Assembly (NCBI RefSeq): GCF_021261325.1
Contig: NZ_JAJSBI010000037.1
Coordinates: 1-64,000, forward strand
Source of the DNA: Streptomyces guryensis
GTDB lineage: Bacteria > Actinomycetota > Actinomycetes > Streptomycetales > Streptomycetaceae
Length of the DNA: 64,000 bases
Direction of reading: 5' to 3'
Part shown: one piece after another, positions 8,291 through 17,214 of the stretch
How the letters are laid out: every line of letters starts with the position of its first letter
How positions within the stretch are numbered: position 1 is the first letter of the stretch
The notes under the pieces: model-generated
What the model was told of the DNA's origin: nothing
Database searches by the model: none
The model's input: the letters and a program-made list of their open reading frames with translations, nothing else
Translations under genes and position numbers: made by a program

Positions 8291-8851
8291 TCAACCGTTG
8301 TAGACCTCGTCGAGGCGACTGATCCGGCCCTTTTCGTCGGTCTGGTAAGTGAAGACGGCAAGGGTACCCTGGTGCCCGTCGAGCCAGGTGAGCAGCCGCT
8401 GGAGCGAGATGGGTTGCCCGGTGTTCCCGCTCACGACCGGGGTGGTGGCACTGATCTGTGCGTCCTCCCAAATGACGACGGTCTGTTCCGGTCCGGTGGT
8501 GGTGAAACGGGCGGCGTCCAGGTTGCTCTTGTCGGCGCAGACGTACTGCCCGGGCCTGACGATCAGCTCGACGGCGTCCTGGTGGGTGTCATGCCCGCTG
8601 AGGGAGACGTAACGGCTCGTACGGGGTCGTCCTGGGCAGGAGCTCGCACCGGGCGCCGAGCCTCGGACCGTAGCCCCACTGGACCTTGAGGCGGCGCCGG
8701 CCGCGCCTTTCGAGACCACGGTGATGTTGTGAGTCATGCGGGGCGCTGCGGCCGCGTTGCGCTGGTTCCCGGCGGTGCAGCCCGCCAGCGAACCGACGAG
8801 CACGGCCGCAGCCGCTGCGGTTCCGACTGAAAGCATGTTTCGCTGGCTCAA
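8291..8851 (-). CDS. Secreted lipoprotein, unknown family
   Basis: 187 codons from TTG 8851, which has GAGGGGGA about six bases upstream. The next ATG (8836) would also keep the signal peptide but has no close Shine-Dalgarno. The N-terminus has Arg, then LSVGTAAAAAVLVGSLAGC, a lipobox with Cys about 25 residues in. The mature part has a Ser/Thr/Gly linker and a small beta-rich domain (YVSLSGHDTHQDAVELIVRPG, TYQTDEKGRISRLDEVY). The C-terminal TYQTDEKGRISRL resembles SnoaL-like or NTF2-like domain endings, but this is not firm. A LacI-type operator lies ~220 bp upstream. Confidence 0.7.
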   Translation of the reverse strand: MSQRNMLSVGTAAAAAVLVGSLAGCTAGNQRNAAAAPRMTHNITVVSKGAAGAASRSSGATVRGSAPGASSCPGRPRTSRYVSLSGHDTHQDAVELIVRPGQYVCADKSNLDAARFTTTGPEQTVVIWEDAQISATTPVVSGNTGQPISLQRLLTWLDGHQGTLAVFTYQTDEKGRISRLDEVYNG

Positions 8852-9071
8852 CTGTTCCCCCTCAGGGCAATAAGGCGATGGCGTTGATCGAAATGCGCCC
8901 ACAGTCCACGCGGTTCCCCGGACGCTTGGTGCGAGCCTTGGCTACCGCGCGGATGCGCCACTGATCACCGGTTCCTTCATAACTCCCGGCGGACGCCCCA
9001 GACTTCTGTAAGCCCCACTGTTGCGTTGGCCCGCTCGTCTCCTGCGTGCACAACGTGGCCGCGCCGGATCC

Positions 9072-9085
9072 TGAGAGCGCTCTCA
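9072..9085. promoter_or_regulatory. LacI-family operator, perfect palindrome
   Basis: TGAGAGCGCTCTCA is a perfect 14-bp palindrome in the 528-bp gap between the lipoprotein gene and the SDR gene (8852-9379). It lies 221-234 bp before the lipoprotein start. The rest of the gap holds a 74-codon minus frame starting on the operator, which I do not recognise as a gene. Confidence 0.75.
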
Positions 9086-9379
9086 CAGATTACATGACCA
9101 TGGCTCTTTATGGGCCAGGGCAGAGGGCCCGTCGGCGGAGGCGCCCCGATCACGGAGGAGATACTGTTCCGACTCGCGGTAGGTTCGCCGTCTTGCCGCC
9201 CCAACTGAACGAGCGGGCAGCGGCGTTCTGGCGGTGGCGCCGAGGCACGGCTACTCGGCCATGGCGGGGTGCGCGCCACTGCCGCGCGGTGTTCTCATGC
9301 TCATGCCTCCGGTCCGGATTTGAACGTCGCCGACGCACCCAGAACACCATTCCGGCCGGTTCAGCAGCGGCTTCTCACG

Positions 9380-10339
<960 letters not shown>

Positions 10340-10594
10340 CAACTCCTCTCCCAGGAATGAAGCCATGAATGGATGAAACAAGCCTTGTACTGGGGCCTGT
10401 TGCGAAAGCGACGCCTGCCGTGCGACGCCCCGGCACGCTCTCCCGATCTCTTCGAGCAGCCGACCTTCAAAAGCACGAACCGGGCGCCGCGCGGCCGCCC
10501 TTCGGTCGACGCCTCTTTCGCAACACGCCACTCGGCGCATGTCGGGACACCTGTTCAGCGCTGCCTAGATCCGGCGGCCGAGGCGTCCTGTTCC
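10340..10594. other. 255-bp gap, no gene seen
   Basis: It separates the SDR gene from the rest of the leftward arm. With the hairpin at its upstream edge, the SDR gene may have its own promoter here. No operator of the LacI type is present. Confidence 0.4.
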
Positions 10595-11725
10595 TCACTC
10601 GGCAACCAGCACAGTGCCGGGTTGCCGAGTGAGCTGATGCCGGGCGAGGATCCGGGCGCGTTCCCCCGCGGTGGGCTGCCGGAAGTACAAGAGCTCATGG
10701 GCTGCGTCGATGCACTGCACCGCACCGGACAGCTCGGCGTGCGTGCTGGCGTCGATCACCAGAAGATCTGTGGTGGCGGCCATTGATGGCAGGCGGTCCA
10801 GCATGGTGGTGGCATTCGCGTCATCCGCTTCGAGCAGGTGGTACGTGATGGGCCGCGGCAGCCGCCCCACCAGTGCCCTGGCGGCGTACTCGAAGCGTTG
10901 CATGCAGTGCTCCCAAGCCAGTTCCGGGCGCCCGAGGACGGACTGGATCACGATCTCTGGAGCGTTGGCGTGCTTGTCCGAGAAGCGCCGCAGGTTGCGG
11001 CGCCACTCGGCGAACATCCGGGTGGTCACCGTTTGCGCACGCTGGTGGTAGACGACGGCGGCAGGGTTGTAGGCGAATGCCAGGCCCCGTCGGCGCAGGC
11101 GGTAGCCGAGTTCGGTGTCCTCAAGCCCCCAACCGCGGAAGGACTCGTCGAATCCGCCGACGGCCAGGAGGTGTTCACGACGGACCGAGGCGTTGCAGCT
11201 GTAGAGGTGGTGCCAGCATGTCGCCAGGTTGTTCAGGTTGGCCGAGAAGTGGGCGTACACCGCCTCGCGGCTGTCCTCCGCGACGACCGGCGGCAGCGCC
11301 TGCATGGTGAAGCGGCGGGCGAGCAGATCCCGGTCGAGCGGGCCCGCGGTCAGTTCGTCGCGTCGGCCGACGACCACAAGATCAGGGCTGAGTTCGTGAT
11401 AGCGGACGTGCTCGGCCACCAGACCGGGCGTGATGAGCTGGTCGGCGTCGATCATCAGGATGACGTCCCCGGTCGCCTGCTCGACGCCGGCGTTGCGGGC
11501 CGCGCTCCGGCTCGACGCCGCCGTGCGTGGAAGAGCGATCCAGCGCATGTCGAACCGCGCCGGGAACGACGCGAGCATCTGGGCCGTGCCGTCGTCGGAG
11601 CCGTCGTCCACGATGACGACCTCGTAGGAGTGCGGGGGTGCAAGCTGCATGTGCGCGAGGGTGAGCAGGCAGAGCTCAAGTGCTTGCCGCGAGTTGTAGG
11701 CAGGAATGACGATGCTGATCTTCAT
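10595..11725 (-). CDS. GT2 glycosyltransferase with Glyco_transf_7C-type domain
   Basis: 376 residues from ATG 11725 (GGAG six bases upstream). GT-A fold: ISIVIPAYNSRQALELC start, nucleotide-sugar motif VVIVDDGSDDGT, metal-binding DAD in ILMIDADQLITPG at about residues 91-97. The motif GGFDESFRGWGLEDTELGYRL is the C-terminal galactosyltransferase (7C) signature. The last ~110 residues are an extra domain of unknown role. It is not closely similar to the paired GT2 enzymes at 17211 and 28379. It lies 27 bp behind the InhA-like gene in the same transcript and probably transfers a sugar in cluster product assembly. Confidence 0.85.
   Translation of the reverse strand: MKISIVIPAYNSRQALELCLLTLAHMQLAPPHSYEVVIVDDGSDDGTAQMLASFPARFDMRWIALPRTAASSRSAARNAGVEQATGDVILMIDADQLITPGLVAEHVRYHELSPDLVVVGRRDELTAGPLDRDLLARRFTMQALPPVVAEDSREAVYAHFSANLNNLATCWHHLYSCNASVRREHLLAVGGFDESFRGWGLEDTELGYRLRRRGLAFAYNPAAVVYHQRAQTVTTRMFAEWRRNLRRFSDKHANAPEIVIQSVLGRPELAWEHCMQRFEYAARALVGRLPRPITYHLLEADDANATTMLDRLPSMAATTDLLVIDASTHAELSGAVQCIDAAHELLYFRQPTAGERARILARHQLTRQPGTVLVAE
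10596..10631 (-). terminator. Hairpin overlapping the GT2 stop codon
   Basis: An inverted repeat CACTCGGCAAC (10596-10606) / GTTGCCGAGTG (10621-10631) overlaps the 3' end of the GT2 reading frame. It could reduce read-through into the SDR gene. Confidence 0.5.
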
Positions 11726-11752
11726 CGGGCTCTCCGGGAGGCGGCGGGGCTG

Positions 11753-12523
11753 TCACGCCATGGCGTGGTAGCCGCCGTCGACGTGAATGACGCTGCCGGT
11801 AGTGGCGCAGAACTGCGACGACAGCAACGCCACGCACGCCGTGGCGACCGGGCGGGGGTCGGTGGGATCCCATCCCAGCGGGGCGCGCTGCTGCCAGGCA
11901 GCCTCCGCCGCCTGTTCGCCCGGGACAGCTGATCCGGCCGCCGTCCGCAGCGGGCCGGCTGACACCAGGTTGATCCGGATTCCGCGGGGCCCGTACTCGG
12001 CCGCGAGGGCGCGAGCCGTCGCTCCGAGCCCGGCCTTCGCCACGCCCATCCACCCGTACCCCGGTGACACCCGGGCGGCGTCGAAGTCCAGGCCCACGAC
12101 CGAGGCTCCCGCCGGCATCAGCGGACGCACCGCCTCGGTGAGCGCTGCCAGGGAGTACGCGGACACCCGCAGGGTCGTGGCCACGTCGGACCATGGTGCG
12201 GCGAGGAAACCCGCACCTAGGCAGCTCGCCGGCGCGAAGGCGATCGCATGCACGAGCCCGTCGACGCGGTCGAGGTGCTCGCTCACCCGCCCGGCCAGCG
12301 ACCTCAGGTCGGACTCGTCGGTCACGTCGAGGTCCACCACGGGTGCGGGCTCGGGCAGCCGCGCACTGAGCCGGCGCACCAGCGTCGGCCGACCATACGC
12401 GGTGAGCACGATACGGGCCCCCTGTAGTTGTGCCTCCCGTGCGACGGCGTACGCGATCGACCGGAGCGTGATGACCCCCGTGATCAGCAGCTGCTTTCCG
12501 GCCAGCAGCCCCCCGTCAGCCAT
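11753..12523 (-). CDS. InhA/FabI-like enoyl-ACP reductase
   Basis: 256 residues from ATG 12523. It follows mycobacterial InhA closely in motif order: LLITGVITLRSIAYAVAR cofactor loop, LDVTDESDLRSLAGRV, VHAIAFAP, VVGLDFDAARVSPGYGWMGVAKAGL. The catalytic pair Tyr156-x6-Lys163 is present, and the chain ends HVDGGYHAMA. The family uses NADH to reduce enoyl-ACP. The gene overlaps the di-iron oxygenase gene by 8 bp, so the two are translationally coupled. In a biosynthetic cluster it could build a saturated acyl part, or be a resistant second copy of the primary enzyme; the sequence alone does not decide. Confidence 0.85.
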   Translation of the reverse strand: MADGGLLAGKQLLITGVITLRSIAYAVAREAQLQGARIVLTAYGRPTLVRRLSARLPEPAPVVDLDVTDESDLRSLAGRVSEHLDRVDGLVHAIAFAPASCLGAGFLAAPWSDVATTLRVSAYSLAALTEAVRPLMPAGASVVGLDFDAARVSPGYGWMGVAKAGLGATARALAAEYGPRGIRINLVSAGPLRTAAGSAVPGEQAAEAAWQQRAPLGWDPTDPRPVATACVALLSSQFCATTGSVIHVDGGYHAMA

Positions 12524-13475
12524 CGGCGGGCTCGGCGCTGGGCGGCGTGAACGGACGCGCGGCCACGGTCAGAACGTGGTCGATCGACGTGCGCGGCAGG
12601 TCCAGCTGTACGAGCCGGCGCTCAAGTTCTCTGGTGAGCTCCCGCGCGGTCCGGCGGGCGTGTGGCGTCTCCCTGGTTCCCCGCTGTTCGATGTGGACAG
12701 CAAGCGGCGCACAGTGCTCCAGGACGTCCATCACCTCGTCGTGGCATCCCTCGCGCAGACCCTGGCGAAGTGCGTGCATGCCGTAGCTGACATGCCGGGA
12801 CTCATCGCGCGCCATGGCGATGAACCCGGCCTGCAGGCCTGGCAGGACCTGCCGGTGCCGCAGCCCTTTGATCAGGTTGCGTTGCGCGTTGAGCGCGAGC
12901 ACGCCCTCGGTGATCAGGTGGAAATGGGTCACCGCCCGCACCCAGCGGCTGTAGTCGGACGGTTTGTCGGCCAGCTCCCGGATGAGATCCGCCTCCACGA
13001 CGCTGAGCTCACGGTGGGCCGCCGTCATTTCGGCCCAGATGAGCGGCAGCATGGAGCGCAGATCGGGCTCCATGCCCAGCAGGTCGACGGCGATCTTGGC
13101 GAGCAGGACGGTGTGCCGGGACTCGTCGGCGACCTGGGTGCCCAGGTAGATCAGATTCTGTTCGTCGGGACAGCCGCCCAGGATGGGCCCGAGCAGGTCC
13201 AGGCCGGTGTACTCACCCACCACGAACGTGTTGACGAGTTCCCGGATCTTGTCGCGGATCATCGGCGGCAGCGCCTCGAACTCCTCTCGGTCGGCCGCCA
13301 ACGGAACGGACTCGGCCTCCCACTGCTGGGTCTCCCAGCGGCGGTACAGTGCCATGGGCCCAAGCCGCTGATCGAAGATCGACTCGGCGTGGTTGGCGAC
13401 CTCACCGAGCGGCACCTCTGGCAGGCGGGTCAGGTCGGCCGAGTCCATGAGAAGCGTGCTCCATCGGCTGCTCAT
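12516..13475 (-). CDS. R2-like (ribonucleotide-reductase small-subunit-fold) di-iron oxygenase
   Basis: 319 residues from ATG 13475, overlapping the FkbH-like gene by ATGA. All six carboxylate/histidine ligands of an R2-type dinuclear site are visible: E88 (VGEYTG), E118 and H121 (ADESRH), E180 (LITEGV), E215 and H218 (RDESRH). The spacing is 30, 62 and 35 residues. The first ligand is Glu rather than Asp, as in R2-like ligand-binding oxidases. No R1 large-subunit gene is nearby, so a tailoring oxygenase or N-oxygenase is more likely than nucleotide reduction. The substrate is unknown. Confidence 0.8.
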   Translation of the reverse strand: MSSRWSTLLMDSADLTRLPEVPLGEVANHAESIFDQRLGPMALYRRWETQQWEAESVPLAADREEFEALPPMIRDKIRELVNTFVVGEYTGLDLLGPILGGCPDEQNLIYLGTQVADESRHTVLLAKIAVDLLGMEPDLRSMLPLIWAEMTAAHRELSVVEADLIRELADKPSDYSRWVRAVTHFHLITEGVLALNAQRNLIKGLRHRQVLPGLQAGFIAMARDESRHVSYGMHALRQGLREGCHDEVMDVLEHCAPLAVHIEQRGTRETPHARRTARELTRELERRLVQLDLPRTSIDHVLTVAARPFTPPSAEPADG

Positions 13476-15541
13476 CGGGCGATTTCCTCCCGTACAGTGA
13501 ACTGCTGCGGCAGCTCGGCGGTGTTGACAAGGTCAGCGTTGGGGGCGAGGAGAAACTCGCCGTCGGCAGCAGGAACGAAGCCGGCCCGCACGAAGACGTC
13601 CTGGGCGGCATGGTTGCGATCGGTACGCGCGACGCTTCCGGTCACGGTCGTTCCGGCGGTGCGCCGGTTCACGCAGGTGGCCAGGAATCCCGGCCCGACG
13701 TCGAGGCCGATGACGCGGCAGCTGACCGCCAGCGCCACGACCGTCGCGTCGGCGACCAGGCAGGCGCCGACCGTCCCGTACTCAGCGAAGCAGTCGGTCA
13801 CCGCCATGAGGTACAACTCGGCGCCGTCGCCGATCATCTTGGCAAGCTCCGCCTCGGTGGTACGCCACGCCGTGGTGTTGAACTGGTTGGTTCGATTGAG
13901 CAGTTCGACGGCGCGTGGCAAGTCGTCAGCGACGGCGAGCCAGACCGTGACGGCGATGTCGAGTTCGCGGAGGAAGTCGTTGCCGCTCTCTTCGATCAGC
14001 TCGGCCCGGCGCAACATGGCCCGCGTCGTCCGGGTGCGTTGCTCCGCCTCGTGCGTGGCAGCAGCCGTTTCGAGGCCGGGCTCGGTCAGCAGGAACTCAC
14101 GGAACTGAGACACTGCCAGCTCCGGAACCCGCACGCCCGGCAGATGCCGCCGAACCTCCGCCCGCTCCACCGGGTTGTCGTCCAGGAAGAGCGTGGCGGA
14201 TGGCGCCACGCCCAGCCGCGTACAGATGTCGGCGATGTTGGCCGACTTCGCCGCCCAGTTGATCCGGTGGATCACGAAGTCGTCGGGTGTGAGCACCTGA
14301 CCCGACGGCGCCGACGCCCATGCCTGCAAGGTCGCCGCCTCAGTGCCCTTGCTGCACGTGGCCAGCAGGACCCCGCGGCGGCGCAGGACCCGCAGCGCCT
14401 GGTGCAATCCGAGATGGATCCAGCGGCTGGTGACATCGCTCTGCACCCAGGAAAACCCGTCGTCGGCTGCGATGCCCGGCCACAGGGTGTGGTCGAGGTC
14501 CACGACCACGCACTTGATCCGGTTCAGGCCATGATGGGCCAGATAGCCCGCGACGTACTCGTCGGCCAAGGCGTCGCCGAGGGCCGCGAGCTGGTTGGGT
14601 TCCTCCACCGCCGGATCGGGGCGACCGCCGTGATGACCGAAGGGGAACATCAAGTCGTCGAAGAGGTGCGCGGCGCCATGCCGCGCGGTGATCCGTTCCT
14701 CGTCCAACACGAACAGCGACGGATACCGGCGCACCTGCTCGTCCACGTGCCGGTTGAGCTCGGCCACGATCTCGCGGTGGCTCATCTCCTGGCGGAAGTC
14801 GTAGCGTCCGAACGGTGACACGGCTAGCGGTGCCACGTTGTGCACCATGCCGAATCGCGTGCCGAGCGACTCCGCGAACTCGGCGATCGCCGAGGTGAGT
14901 GCCCGCTTGGTCACAGCCAGCCGGCGCCGTCGCTCGGCCGCTGTGACGAAGACACCGTCGTCCCACAGGCCCGTGAGGAACGGCTGCACCGTTGGCTGGA
15001 GCACGGCGAGATCAGGCTCGTGCCGTGCGACGAGCTCCCGCAACCGTCCCCGGACGGACGGCCATTCGTGGGTCGGCGTGATCGCCAGCCCGCGCCGCAG
15101 GCCTGCACGTACCAGCGCGTCCACTGCGAACTGCGCGACACACCCACCGATGAGCATCGCCCGGACCGGCCGCAGCCGCTGCTCGCCCGGCGTCAGGTCG
15201 GCGGCCGTGATCGCAGTCGGCCGCCAGTAGGAGGCGAGCTCGCCGTCCGCGATGACATCCGGCAGGCCGGCCACCGGATCGGCCGGCCCGTCGCGATCGG
15301 TGAGGAAGCCACGCTGGAGCAGGAAGGCGATGAACGTGGGGGCCGCGTCGCGGTGCGCCGGGTCCACCGCGTCGGTGAGGTCCTGCCGGGCGTGCCGACC
15401 GGTAGCGGCCCGTTTGCACAGGCCCACCCACTCGGCAGCGATGGTGATGCGCTGCAACTGCACCACGTCGATGAGCACGTGGTGATCGAATACCTGGATC
15501 AGCCGGACACCGTCGCCCAGCCGAAGCGGTACGTCCCCCAT
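13472..15541 (-). CDS. FkbH-like HAD-superfamily protein with GNAT domain
   Basis: 689 residues from ATG 15541 (AAGGAG five bases upstream; the in-frame GTG at 15547 lacks a site). Residues 1-120 form an unassigned helical domain, perhaps winged-helix/PqqD-like. About 130-330 is a region typical of FkbH proteins. At about 344-480 is the HAD-IIIC core with DLDHTLWPG and LFLDDNPVERAEVRRHLPG. The last ~180 residues are GNAT-like. FkbH enzymes take 1,3-bisphosphoglycerate and load a glyceryl unit on an acyl carrier protein. No ACP gene is visible anywhere in the cluster. It sits mid-arm, 62 bp after the ABC-F gene. Confidence 0.85.
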   Translation of the reverse strand: MGDVPLRLGDGVRLIQVFDHHVLIDVVQLQRITIAAEWVGLCKRAATGRHARQDLTDAVDPAHRDAAPTFIAFLLQRGFLTDRDGPADPVAGLPDVIADGELASYWRPTAITAADLTPGEQRLRPVRAMLIGGCVAQFAVDALVRAGLRRGLAITPTHEWPSVRGRLRELVARHEPDLAVLQPTVQPFLTGLWDDGVFVTAAERRRRLAVTKRALTSAIAEFAESLGTRFGMVHNVAPLAVSPFGRYDFRQEMSHREIVAELNRHVDEQVRRYPSLFVLDEERITARHGAAHLFDDLMFPFGHHGGRPDPAVEEPNQLAALGDALADEYVAGYLAHHGLNRIKCVVVDLDHTLWPGIAADDGFSWVQSDVTSRWIHLGLHQALRVLRRRGVLLATCSKGTEAATLQAWASAPSGQVLTPDDFVIHRINWAAKSANIADICTRLGVAPSATLFLDDNPVERAEVRRHLPGVRVPELAVSQFREFLLTEPGLETAAATHEAEQRTRTTRAMLRRAELIEESGNDFLRELDIAVTVWLAVADDLPRAVELLNRTNQFNTTAWRTTEAELAKMIGDGAELYLMAVTDCFAEYGTVGACLVADATVVALAVSCRVIGLDVGPGFLATCVNRRTAGTTVTGSVARTDRNHAAQDVFVRAGFVPAADGEFLLAPNADLVNTAELPQQFTVREEIAR

Positions 15542-15603
15542 AATCACTCCTTCATCGCCCGGCGTTCGCGCCGGTGATCGTCGAAAGGTTTCGTTCCCTC
15601 CGG

Positions 15604-17214
15604 CTACAGCGCGGTCACGTCGATCTCATCCGTGAAGGTCACCGCCTCGGCGAGTCTGCGGTCGTGGGTGACCAGCAGGACGGTGCCCGGATAGGTCGCC
15701 AGCGCCTGCTCCAACTGCTCGATCGCCTCGATGTCGAGATGGTTGGTGGGCTCGTCGAGGATCAGGCAGTTGGACTGCCGGGCCTGGAACAGAGCCAGTC
15801 CTGTCCGGGTCCGTTCGCCCGGGCTCAGCGAGTCGGCCGGGCGCAGGACCACGTCGGCGCCGACGCGGAATTTGGCCAGCAGGGTGCGCGCCTCCTCCGC
15901 CGACTGCCCGCTCCGCCGGCGGAAGACGTCGAGCAGCGGCTCGGAACCGCGCAACGCGGCCCTCGTCTGTTCCAGCTCGCCGACGATCACTCCGGGGCCG
16001 ACATAGCGGCTACCCTCCACGAGCGGCAACCGGCCCAGCAGCGCCTGGATCAGGGTGGACTTGCCGGATCCGTTCGGTCCGTTGATCCGGATGCGGTCAC
16101 CGGCCGCGATCGTGAGGCCGAAGGGTCCCAGCCGCACGTCGCCGCGGGCGATCACGGCATCGCGCAGCGAGAAGACGATGCGCGAGCCCAGTTCCGCGGC
16201 GGCGATGGACAGCCGCAGCTCCCACGGCTCGCGAGGCTCCTCGACCACCTCCATTCGCTCAGCTGCCTCCTTGGTGGCACCGGCCTTGGCGTCGACACCT
16301 TGCGCCGAGGTCCTGTTCATGTGCCGGATGAACTTGTCCCGCTCGCCCCCGCCGCCCGCGCTCCGCCGCTGGCCTGCCTCCGCCCACTCGCGCATCCGCC
16401 GGACCCGCTCCTGCATCGCCTGTCGGCGAGTGGCGTACTTGGCGTAGTCATGCTCGGCACGGTGGCGGTCGTTGGCACGTTCGGCGAGGTACGCCGCCCA
16501 GCCGCCCGTGTACAGCCGCCCGGTGCGGGTGAACTCGTCGATCTCGAAGACGCGGGTGGCAATCCGTTCCGCGAACGCCCGGTCGTGCGACACCGCGATG
16601 ATCCCGCCGCGAAAGCCGGCGACGTAGTGCTCCATCGCCGCGAGTCCCGGTGCGTCCAGATCGTTGGTGGTCTCGTCGAGCAGCAGCAGGTCGACGCGCA
16701 TCAACAGCACCACCGCGAGACGCAGACGTGCCTGCTGGCCGCCGGACAGGGCGTCGCCGCCCCGGGAGAGGACCATGTCCGGGAGGCCGAGCCGCGCGCA
16801 GACCTTCTCGCACCGCTCCTCGAAGTCGGCGCCACCGGCGGCCAGCCAAGCGTCGAGCGTCCGGGCGTACGCGTCGCCCGCTCCCTGCTCACCGGCGGCG
16901 AGGGCCTCGGCCGCCGCCTCCATCGCCGCGGCGGCGCCCGCGACGCCGGTGCGCCGGGCCAGGTACCCGGCGAGGGTCTCACCGGCCATGACCTCGGTCT
17001 CCTGGGGCACGTAACCGACCGACGGTCGGGTCACCTCACCCGCGTCGGGCTCGATCTCGCCGGCCAGAGCCTTGAGCAGGGTGGACTTGCCGACACCATT
17101 CGGCCCGACGATCAGCATCCGATCGCCCGGCCCGACGGCCAGGTCGATACCGTCCAGAACCGGCACCAGGCCGAAGGTCACGGACAGCCCGCGCGCGGTG
17201 AGGAAGCCGCTCAT
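15604..17214 (-). CDS. ABC-F ATPase, probable ribosome-protection self-resistance protein
   Basis: 536 residues from ATG 17214, which overlaps the GT2 stop (ATGA). The longer frame to 17298 would lie inside the GT2 gene and is rejected. Two ABC domains without membrane segments are present: Walker A GPNGVGKST and GPNGSGKST, signatures LSGGQQAR and LSPGERTR, Walker B LLLLDETTNDLD and LILDEPTNHLD. The first Walker B has TTND where PTNH is usual. A charged linker (KYATRRQAMQERVRRMREW) separates the domains, as in ABC-F antibiotic-resistance factors. It likely protects the ribosome from the cluster product. A general translation factor is less likely in this context. Confidence 0.85.
   Translation of the reverse strand: MSGFLTARGLSVTFGLVPVLDGIDLAVGPGDRMLIVGPNGVGKSTLLKALAGEIEPDAGEVTRPSVGYVPQETEVMAGETLAGYLARRTGVAGAAAAMEAAAEALAAGEQGAGDAYARTLDAWLAAGGADFEERCEKVCARLGLPDMVLSRGGDALSGGQQARLRLAVVLLMRVDLLLLDETTNDLDAPGLAAMEHYVAGFRGGIIAVSHDRAFAERIATRVFEIDEFTRTGRLYTGGWAAYLAERANDRHRAEHDYAKYATRRQAMQERVRRMREWAEAGQRRSAGGGGERDKFIRHMNRTSAQGVDAKAGATKEAAERMEVVEEPREPWELRLSIAAAELGSRIVFSLRDAVIARGDVRLGPFGLTIAAGDRIRINGPNGSGKSTLIQALLGRLPLVEGSRYVGPGVIVGELEQTRAALRGSEPLLDVFRRRSGQSAEEARTLLAKFRVGADVVLRPADSLSPGERTRTGLALFQARQSNCLILDEPTNHLDIEAIEQLEQALATYPGTVLLVTHDRRLAEAVTFTDEIDVTAL

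Noticed and set aside
8862..9086. 74-codon minus frame starting on the LacI operator
   Set aside because: No ribosome site, no family resemblance, and the start codon is inside the palindrome.
11787..14108. 773-codon plus-strand frame
   Set aside because: It is the antisense shadow of the InhA-like, R2-like and FkbH genes, caused by high GC. It has no recognisable motifs.
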